A stretch of DNA of 64,000 bases. Source: Mycoplasmopsis caviae. GTDB taxonomy: Bacteria > Bacillota_I > Bacilli_A > Mycoplasmatales > Metamycoplasmataceae. Below, piece by piece: positions 55,937 through 64,000 of the stretch. The stretch is from NCBI RefSeq assembly GCF_024498215.1, contig NZ_CP101806.1, positions 1 through 64,000 on the forward strand, given 5' to 3'. How positions within the stretch are numbered: the first letter of the stretch is position 1; each line of letters begins with the position of its first letter. The notes under the pieces are model-generated. The model made no database searches, had not been told where the DNA came from, and saw nothing but the letters and a program-made list of their open reading frames with translations. Made by a program: the position numbers and the translations under genes.

Positions 55937-56725
55937 TTAATTTAGTTTGAATTTAGCAATATAAATTGATGTATCGGTAACGTCATAGTTATTTGGACCG
56001 ACAAATTTAATTAGTTTAAACGCTATGATTAATTCATTATTTTCATAATTAAATGTAAGTTCTTCATTACTACCAATTCCATAACCATCTTTTAGATATG
56101 TTGGATTTTGTGGATTAGCAATAAGTCAAAGTTCATTAAGTTTTTTTAATAGTTCACCCTTGATATTAATTTCTGCGTCACTTAAAGCATTTCAATTTAT
56201 TTTGTCTCTAAATAAAACAATTTTTTTGGCTGAATATGAATATGCAAAAACACCCTTGCCCGAAGAAACAATTTCCTTAATTTTTTCTTTGTTAGTTATT
56301 TCTAGAAAATTTTGATATTTTTCATCGCCAGACTTAATTACAAGAGGTTTAGAAGGTGTTGTGCTTCCTATATTTTGATAGTTTTCAACAGTATTTAAAA
56401 GATTCTCAGCCTGTTTAATAATTTCATCAACTTCTGCTTCAACTTTAACTTTCTTTAAGTTAGCACTCATATCATTAATTAATTTTTTTATCCTGTCTAA
56501 TGTTTGTGCATTATTTATTTTTTTAAATTTAGTTTCAATATTCTCAATTATTTTTTCTGCTTTTGTGATTTTTGTATCAAGGTTATTTTTATTATTATGT
56601 TCAACTATTGGATTATTTTTTGGTTTATTATCTTGTCCACTTTTGCAACCTGCACTAATAGTAATTGGTGCAAAACTTAATGTTGTAGTAGCAAGTAAGC
56701 CAAATTTTAATGTTTTATTATTCGT
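55937..56725 (-). CDS. Small lipoprotein with ACG in place of the start codon
   Basis: A 262-aa lipoprotein frame with signal NNKTLKFGLLATTTLSFAP and lipobox ISAGC. The only start-like position after a good ribosome site (AGGAG, six bases upstream) is ACG at 56723-56725, where ATG is expected; the next ATG lies far inside the protein and would lose the lipobox. The protein is otherwise intact, with a helical lysine-rich N-half and a beta-rich C-half ending YIAKFKLN. So either ACG serves as a weak start, the gene is silenced by one base change, or the base call is wrong. Function unknown. Confidence 0.7.
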
Positions 56726-56939
56726 ATTTATCTCCTACTTTAAGTATATTTATTTTATACTATTTGTTTTAAAAAAACAACTCTATATTGAGTTGCTGTA
56801 AATTTCATACAATTTGAAGGCAGTGTGTACTTAATCTTTTATAAAACAGCGAGTATTATTATATAAACAATTAAGCTACTGTCTAGGTTGCGAATGAATA
56901 TTAAGATTCGTAACTGTGTAATTTACTGTTGTTATTTCA

Positions 56940-59431
56940 TTATTTGAAAGCATCAAAGAATTTTTCAAAATTTATATTTCCATACATATTAAAATATCTT
57001 TTTTCAAGTTTTGAGTTTATTTCTTCATTGGTGCTTGCGCCAGCAAAAGAAATTTCTTTAATACAATTTGCATTTTTTTTAACTGAACAAACTAGTAATG
57101 TTAATGTCTCAGTTATATTCGCATTATTTGTACTTTGAATTTCATCATTAATATATGACTTATAAGCATTGATAATTTTTTGTGTTTTTTCTGGGTTGTA
57201 ATCTGAATCATTATCTCCTTTTATCTCTAAAATTATCTGATGATTTTTATATTTTATTAGTATATCAGGGAATGAACTTTTAATTTCATTTTCATCGTTA
57301 TAATACTCATAATTAACACCGTGAAGAGTCGGATTTTTTGTTCAAATTTTAACAATTTGTTTGTATTTTTCATGATCTTTTTCATATAAGCTTCAAAAAT
57401 AACTCGCTAATAAGTTTAGGACAATTTCTTCATTTTTACTATCCAAATAATGCTTGTTTTTTTCTTGATTAAGTTGTGAAGTATTTATATATGCATATCT
57501 CAGCTTATCTTCATCAATTAAAATAAAATTATTTGTGTTCCATTGATATTCATTATCAGGCAGATGTTTTGTTGAAAAACCATATAAAATAAATTCTTTT
57601 TCTTTTTTGTTTTCTCTTATTTTCGAAATAGATTCCTTATGAATTTCTTTTATTTTATTAATGTAAATTTTGGATATAACAAACCAAACCTGATTAGTTG
57701 AAAGCAAATTAATATAATTTGCATATTCATCATTATTTCGCAATTCATTGATTCAATTATTTATTTGATCAATTATATTTTGATTAAAAAAGAATCATTT
57801 GAATACTGAAATTTTTTAACATAAAGTTCCAACTCTATACAATTTGTTATCTTTTCAATTATTCTTGGAATATAGTTATTAAGATTATCATTTATTGTTT
57901 CTTCTTTTGAAACAATAAATTTTTCTCTATCATTTTTACCTGAAATTGTTCATTTGACTTGAAGTTCTTTCAGATTATTAATTATTTCTTTAGCATCAAG
58001 TAACTCCATTATTTTTTCGCTATATTCTTTATCACTAATAGCTAATTGTCACAAGTTTCTATTTATTTTTCCTTGATAAAAACTTGTTTGGTTCATTTTG
58101 ACAGAATTACTTTTCTTGAAATTATCTTGCAAAACATAATAACTTCATTCTTTTCTTGAATTTTCTGCTCATGATGAATAAATTCAGTAATTATTCGAAA
58201 TTGATTCAACAGAATTATTTATAAATGTTGGGTTCGGGTTTCTTTTAATTCTTCCAATTGTCTGGATATTTAAATTTTCAGATGAAACACAACGAAGTTG
58301 GACAAGCATACAAGCACGTGGAATATTTCAACCCACAGCAGGCCCAACCTTAATTATTACACAATCAACAAGTGAGGTATTTTTTGATATTTCCTTTAAA
58401 TTTACTTTTTGCTTTATATTTGATGAATTAAAACTTATTTTTTCGTTGCTAAAATACTTAGCTCATGTTAAGTTATTTTCTTCGATAATTTCAATAACTT
58501 TTTTTATGTCATCTTCAAAACAAAAATCATTGCTCGTTTCATCTCTAACCTGGATAATCATTGCAGGATTAATGTTGATTAAACCTGGTTCTTTTTCAGG
58601 GTTATCATATATTTTTTTAATTTCTTTAAATTTTTTACAGGCCACTTGTAAAAGTCTAAAATCATCTATTGGTTCATTATTAGCCTGTTTAATACCTTCA
58701 TTTTTTATAAGATTAGTCTTCAAGAGTTTTACATTATCTGAAAGCAAATCATTTTCAGTAATTTCAATTTGTTTTACTTTTACATTATTTGGTGTAGCAG
58801 TCATTTTTATAGTAAAATGAGCAATTTTTTGCATTTTTGCCTCAAATCTTGATTCTATCCTTTTAATATTTTCGTCATTAATGTCAAGATTTTTTATTTT
58901 GTCTATTGAGTAATCTTTATAAATTGATTTTATTGTTGATGATTCACTCCCATAATGTGCCTCATCTCTAATGTAAACTAATTTGAAGTTTTCATTAGTA
59001 ATTTGATTTAAAAGTGAATCTAATGTACCCCGTTCAGTAAATAGTCTTCCTTTTCCAAAAGATGATGTCCCCAAAATCATTATTTTATTTTTTCTTGCAA
59101 TAAGTGTCAAATCTTTATCATTCCTAACTTTTTCATTAACACTTGGTGATTCAACTTTTTCAATTTCAAGATGCTGGCCACCGATAAACTGAAAATATTC
59201 ATGTAAATTTGACTCCATTTGATTAGGCAATTTCGCAGATGAAAGTGTAGCAATAATGAAAAACAGTTTCTCGTCACTATATATTTTAGAAAGCTCGTTA
59301 ATTACATTTGCAATCATAAATGTTTTACCACTACCAGTTGGGGCTTTAAAATAAACCTCATTTTTTTCTAATAAATTAAATGAATTCACTAATTCATTAA
59401 CTGCATTTTGTTGTGTTTTAGTTAATTTCAT
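56940..59431 (-). pseudogene. res: Type III restriction enzyme Res subunit, frameshifted in an A6 run
   Basis: A DEAD/DEAH helicase-nuclease. Walker A APTGSGKT is near residue 32, Walker B/DEAH in YIRDEAHYG, motif VI QTIGRIKRNP, and near the C-terminus a PD-(D/E)xK nuclease site FPDILIKY...LEIKGD. Together with Mod it translocates along DNA and cuts when two sites meet. ATG 59431 overlaps the mod stop by 14 bases. The frame breaks at a run of six A on the plus strand (57786-57791): seven would join VKKFQYSNDSF to NQNIIDQINN. Restored length about 830 aa. TGA Trp codons are frequent. The break lies between the helicase and nuclease parts. Confidence 0.82.
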
Positions 59432-61105
59432 CTTTTTCCTTTTTTTGTGGCATTAATGAAAGCAAATCATAATAAATATTAGTGTCGTCCTTATCAATAT
59501 TTTGAATATTTATTCCATTATCAACGAGTGAATTAAAGAAAGATTGTTTGATATTTTGCATATCATTTTCAGAATTAAATAATTCAGTACCAAAATATTC
59601 TACATTAAATACCTTCAAATTTTGACTAAAATGTTTATTCTTTTTAATCCAATCAAAATATTCATTATTTGTACCAATGCCATTGTTAATTCTGTATAGT
59701 CGCTCATAACAAATTTTTGTTGCTATATCATTTTCATTATTAGTTACAAGTGTAAAAGTTCTATTTCCACCATCTTCTCTATTCAATTCTAAAATTGCAT
59801 GGCCTGTTGTACCTGAACCGGCAAAAAAATCAAGAACTCTTATATTTTTTTCAGGTATTAAATTAATTAAGAATTTAATTAAATTTGTTGGTTTTGGATG
59901 ATCAAAAACTTTTGTACCGAAGATATCTTTTTGTTCTTGTGTTCCTATTGAATTGTGCATATTTAAAATTAAATTTGAAAACTTTTTAGTTCTATTAATT
60001 TTTTCATTTTTGTTATTTACATATTGATATTGCTTTGAATAAACTTTTCCATTTTTAAAAACTAAAAAATTGTTTTTTATACCTCATTCAACACTTTTTT
60101 TGCTTCATCTTCACCGCCAATCTTTTTCAGCATGTTCCCCTTTCATTCTTCTTTCTCATTTAGATTTTGACCCACCTGCATAATATGTTTCACCCTCATA
60201 AGTAATAGGATAGTCCAAACTTTGTCCCCATGTAAGAGAAGCCCCATCCAATTGTTTTAATAAAAATTTTCCTCTTTCATTTATGTACTCATCTTCATAT
60301 TTATAATTACCTAATTCAGTATCAATAAGTTCATCATTAGTACTTAATTCATCAATGTTTTTTGCATACATTAAAACATATTCAACTAAATTTTTAATAA
60401 ATTTAGAATCTGATGCTGAACCTTCATTTTTCTTTTGTCAAACAAAGTTGCAAACAAAATTTTCTTCCCCAAAAATTTCATCCATTAAAACTCTTAGATA
60501 TGCATGTTCGTTATCGTCAATTGAAACAAAAATAACCCCATTATCTTTTAATAGGTTTTTTGCTATTTTTAATCTTTCGTTCATTATGTTTAGTCAACCT
60601 GTTCGACTAAATTTGTCGCGATAAATGAATTTTTGTTTCTTTGATTCTGTATCATTATTATTAAATGAAACGGAATCTGTCTTTGCTGATTCTGTGTTGT
60701 AAGGTGGGTCAATGTAAATTAAATCGTAAAAGCTCGAAGAGCTAAGCGATCTCTCTCTCTCTCTCTCTCATTCTCTATTACTAGTAGATTTTTTAGTGCG
60801 TCATAATTTTCACCAATAATTAGTGTATTTTCATATGGAGACTCAGTATTTTCATTATTAACAAAAGACTTTCTGTCATCAAATTTTAGTAACGATATTG
60901 TTGTTTTATTTGTGTTTAGAGCCTCATCAAAAGTAAAACCAACTTTTATTCTTCTTAATAAAAGTTGCATAACATTGTGTAGGTCTTCTTTATCAGATTT
61001 TTTTAAAATATTTATTATCAAATTTTTTTGGTCATCGTTAATTTCGTTTTTAGACCAATCATTAATAGTCTGTATGAAACTATTTAAAACTTCGTTTTTA
61101 TTCAT
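59418..61105 (-). pseudogene. mod: Type III methyltransferase Mod subunit, phase-variable and out of frame at (GA)10
   Basis: N6-adenine methyltransferase of a type III system. Motif IV is DPPYNTES, and the SAM motif DFFAGSGTTGHAILELNRE follows it (beta-class order). From ATG 61105 the frame runs through (GA)10 (coding ERERER) and stops 10 codons after the repeat, before DPPY. With nine or twelve GA units the frame continues ERSLSSSSFYDLIYIDPPYN and gives a ~561-aa protein ending at TAA 59418. The dinucleotide repeat in front of the catalytic motif is the classic design of phase-variable mod genes, which switch genome-wide methylation. The present state is OFF. The target-recognition region is the middle part. 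Confidence 0.88.
60750..60769. repeat. (TC)10 / (GA)10 dinucleotide repeat in mod
   Basis: Ten perfect units, 20 bases, inside the mod coding region. It sets the reading frame: multiples of three units are in frame. Confidence 0.95.
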
Positions 61106-61408
61106 TTTTCCACCTTATTATGTAAATTTGTAATCATAGAAAAAGATTTTAAGCAGAAAACTTTGTAAAGAAATCAAAACCAAATGTTGAGAAGCAAAAA
61201 GTTATAAAAATTCTTTATGCAAAAGCAAACAAAGTTTAATCAAACTAATTTATCTTTTTTCATAATTATTTTATTACACTTTTAGGCAGAATGTATTCTT
61301 TTGAAATAATTGCAATCTTTCTATTTATTAAGTATGTCATGCTTTAAAAAAGCATATATTGGTTTGCCAATATACTTGCCTTTTAGCCTATTTCAATAAT
61401 TAACACAT
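61106..61408. other. Intergenic region between trmB and mod
   Basis: About 300 bp with no supported gene. It contains the trmB terminator. ACTTTTAGGCAGAATG at about 61278-61293 also occurs in the IS1634 transposase but is too short to call. Confidence 0.5.
61355..61374 (-). terminator. Terminator of trmB
   Basis: Stem TATATTGG / CCAATATA with loop TTTG; on the minus strand followed by TGCTTTTTT. Confidence 0.75.
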
Positions 61409-62029
61409 TTATTTATTTTTAAGCTTTGTAAAAATAAAGTTAATATTCTTACCAGCATTACTTCATTTAACTTCATAACCAGTCATTACATTATCCTTAG
61501 CATACTTACTGGCATGTAAATCTTTGCCGTGATCGATAATTTCTCAGTCATTTTCCTTAAAACTCTCTAATGAAAATTCATATAATTTATCATTATCACT
61601 TTTAAATTTCAATATTGTGTCTTTGTTCATTATTAACTTATATTTTTCTAAGAAATCTTTATATGTTAATCTTCTTTTAAAATGTCGAACTTTAGGTCAA
61701 GGGTCGCTAAAAGTTAATCAAATTGTTCCGCATGTTCCTTTAAAAATATTTTCAATTTCTTTTGCATCTTCAAGAATAATTTTAAAATTTTTAAGTTCAT
61801 ATTCTTTTGCTTTTTTAATACATTTGGCAGCAACTGTTGCAAATTTTTCAAGACCATAATAATTAATATCTTGATTTGCTTGTGCAAGTTGAGTAATCAT
61901 TTCGCCTTTACCCATCCCAATTTCAACAACATCAGTAGGTTTTAAAATAATTGGATATTGATTTTTTGTAATTAATAAGTTAGAATCTTCAAGTTTATTT
62001 GGTGCTTCTTTGTCATTTCTTAATCTCAT
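61409..62029 (-). CDS. trmB: tRNA (guanine-N7)-methyltransferase
   Basis: A 206-aa SAM enzyme that methylates G46 of tRNA. It has [10 protein letters not shown] (SAM loop), [10 protein letters not shown], and WLTFSDPWPKVRH followed by RRLTY, the TrmB signature (FPDPWPKxRHxKRRL). The start [11 protein letters not shown] at 62029 matches the family opening; a TTG 48 bases upstream would add an unlikely extension. No ribosome site, so it may be leaderless. Divergent from clpB. Confidence 0.92.
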
Positions 62030-62123
62030 ATTTAAAGTATATATTAAATTAAAATTTAATTTATTAAATAATTTCAATACCCAATTTTACTAATTTGCAA
62101 TAAATATTCATTTTTTTGAATTT

Positions 62124-62156
62124 GTCCAAAAGTGCTGTTTTATAGCATTTTTGGAC
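62124..62156. terminator. Hairpin with recurrent CTGTTTTATAG loop between divergent genes
   Basis: GTCCAAAA-TGC / GCA-TTTTGGAC arms around TGTTTTATA. It lies between the divergent genes trmB and clpB, where a terminator is not expected, so it may have another role. Confidence 0.5.
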
Positions 62157-62195
62157 ATTTAGAAGAGAAAAACAAAAAAAATTATTTAATTATTT

Positions 62196-62222
62196 TTGGC
62201 ACTCTTACCCTTTAAGTGCTAA
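62196..62222 (+). promoter_or_regulatory. CIRCE element (HrcA operator)
   Basis: TTGGCACTC-N9-AAGTGCTAA, close to the consensus TTAGCACTC-N9-GAGTGCTAA. It lies 38 bases upstream of clpB and indicates heat-shock control by HrcA. Confidence 0.88.
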
Positions 62223-62260
62223 AATAGTATTATGGAATTTGTGATAAATGGAGGTACAAA

Positions 62261-64000
62261 ATGGATTTTAATTTAGATGATTTATTTGGAGCAAACGAAA
62301 ACAATAATAACAAATCTAGCGACCCATTAAAAATCTATGGAAGAAATCTCACTGATTTAGCTGCAAGAAATGAACTTGATCCTGTTATTAACAGAGATGA
62401 TGAAATCAGAAGAATGATTCGAATATTAAGTAGAAAAACAAAAAATAACCCTGTTTTAGTTGGTGAACCTGGTGTTGGTAAAACTGCTATTGTTGAAGGG
62501 CTAGCTCGCAAAATTGTCGAGGGTCAAGTGCCAGAAAATTTAAAAGGAAAAGATATTTTCGAACTTGATTTAGCAGCACTAATTGCCGGCGCATCATACC
62601 AAGGACAATTTGAAAAAAGGCTTAAAGATGTACTAAAGAGAATTGAAGAATCTAATGGTGACATTATAGTTTTTATTGATGAAATTCATATGCTTATTGG
62701 AACTGGCAGAAATGCTGGTGGTGGTATGGATGCTGCAAATATTATTAAACCACTGATGGCAAGAGGAAAAATGCACTTAATTGGTGCAACAACTTTTGAT
62801 GAATATAGAAAATATATTGAAAAAGATGCTGCACTCGAGCGAAGAATGCAAAGAGTTGACGTTTTAGAGCCATCTATCGATGACACAATAACTATTTTGC
62901 GTGGTATAAAAGCACGTTTTGAAAATTATCATAATGTTAAAATTCAAGATGATGCATTAGTTTCAGCTGCCCGACTTTCATCAAGATATATTTCAGATAG
63001 ATTTCTACCTGACAAGGCAATTGACTTAGTTGATGAAGCAGCTGCAACAATTAAAACAGAAATTAATTTTGAACCCGAAGCACTAGAAAAAGCTAAGCAA
63101 AAATTGGCAAAACTTAAAATGGAAAAAATTGCTATTACTAGTGAAGACAAGAAAAAACATACTACAAGAATTAAAGAGATAGATATTGAAATTAAGGATG
63201 TAGAAGCAGAAATTAAATTATTAAAAGACAAATGAAATTCTGAAAAGAAAAAACTCGAAGATCTTTCAAAATTGAAGAGCAAACTAGACGATGCAAGACA
63301 TAGACTTAATATTTATCAAAAAGAAACCGATTATGAAAAAGCATCAAAAATTCTTTATGATGAAATTCCAACCATTAAAAAGATGATTGAAGCTACTGAG
63401 AAGGAAATATCTCAATCAGGCAATTCAATTGTAAAGGATAGTGTTACAAGTGAAGAAATAGCAAATATTGTTTCGAAGTGAACTAAAATACCAATTTCAA
63501 AACTCTTGGAGAGCGATAAAGAAAAATTATTAAACCTTGAAGCAGATTTAAAGAAAAGAATTAAAGGTCAAAATAATGCGATTAGATTAGTTTCACAGGC
63601 TGTATTAAGAGCAAAAGCTAACATTAATGATCCTAATAGGCCGCTTGCTAGTTTTCTTTTCACTGGACCAACAGGTGTTGGTAAAACTGAATTAGCAAGA
63701 ACACTTGCTTATTCTCTATTTGACAGTGAAAAACAAATGATTAGGCTTGATATGTCTGAGTACATGGAAAAACACAGCGTGTCTAAGATTCTTGGAGCTC
63801 CTCCAGGTTATGTTGGATATGATAGTGGTGGTTCATTAGCTGAAAAAATTAGAAAGAACCCATATACAATTTTACTTTTTGATGAAATAGAAAAGGCTGA
63901 CCGCGACGTTTTAAATATTTTGCTTCAAATGATGGATAACGGGGCAATTACTGATTCAAATGGACGTGTTATCAATTGTCGCAATTTAATTATTATTATG
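62261..64000 (+). CDS. clpB: Chaperone ClpB, lacking the N-terminal domain (cut by window end)
   Basis: An AAA+ disaggregase that rescues aggregated proteins with DnaK. It has NBD1 (Walker A GEPGVGKT near residue 70, DEIHMLIG), a coiled-coil middle domain with TGA Trp codons, and NBD2 (GPTGVGKT near residue 470, [26 protein letters not shown]). It starts almost directly at [19 protein letters not shown], so the usual ~140-residue Clp N-domain is missing, as known for mycoplasma ClpB. The middle domain distinguishes it from ClpC. GGAGG precedes the ATG, and a CIRCE operator lies upstream. The frame is open to the end of the window. Confidence 0.95.

Noticed and set aside
61278-61293. 16-base match to the IS1634 transposase
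   Set aside because: Too short and without further similarity on either side; not called as a remnant.

Overview
The window is AT-rich and is only readable with TGA as tryptophan: dozens of in-frame TGA codons sit at conserved Trp positions in dnaA, yebC, msrA, xfp and the lipoproteins. Together with the wall-less style gene set (many lipobox proteins of the form xxSSC/AAQC, no envelope genes) this points to a mollicute of the Mycoplasma hominis/synoviae group (Mycoplasmopsis or Metamycoplasma). Species is not determined. The window starts at dnaA, so it is probably the conventional start of the chromosome.

Layout. 1-4.6 kb: dnaA, putative oriC spacer, dnaN, an S4-domain gene, then two small genes each broken by one missing A in a poly-A run. 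4.6-10.9 kb: two tandem ~1030-aa paralogous surface lipoproteins with near-identical promoters and terminators. 11-20 kb: dCMP deaminase, an IS1634 remnant, a DegV protein, msrA, and three paralogous coiled-coil lipoproteins (345, 659, 659 aa). A tRNA-Thr(CGU) follows. 20-38.4 kb: six transglutaminase-like lipoproteins on the minus strand; four form one tightly spaced run, and one has lost its catalytic Cys to a TGA Trp codon. An IS1202-like element sits between the first of these genes and a 17-A tract. 38.7-41.1 kb: a type II restriction-modification pair whose C5-methyltransferase is out of frame at a G7 tract. 41.3-43.9 kb: nadE, yebC, ZIP metal transporter. 43.9-45.8 kb: IS1634-family element flanked by 98-bp direct repeats. 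46-51.1 kb: dhaKLM and divergent glpF, separated by a second IS1202-like copy with perfect 27-bp target duplications. 51.3-55.3 kb: phosphoketolase and a frameshifted YtxK-like methylase. Then tRNA-Tyr and tRNA-Gln, a lipoprotein whose start codon reads ACG, a type III restriction-modification locus with an out-of-frame (GA)10 repeat in mod, trmB, and a CIRCE-controlled clpB cut by the window end.

How it works together. Surface exposure and variation dominate: eleven or more lipoproteins, slippage-prone tracts, and three DNA modification loci all currently out of frame. Central metabolism is represented by glycerol/dihydroxyacetone uptake and phosphorylation (GlpF, DhaKLM) and a phosphoketolase. 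Most lipoproteins of several kilobases are intact while IS and modification genes carry nearly all frameshifts, so the breaks are not evenly spread; homopolymer sequencing error remains possible for some of them.
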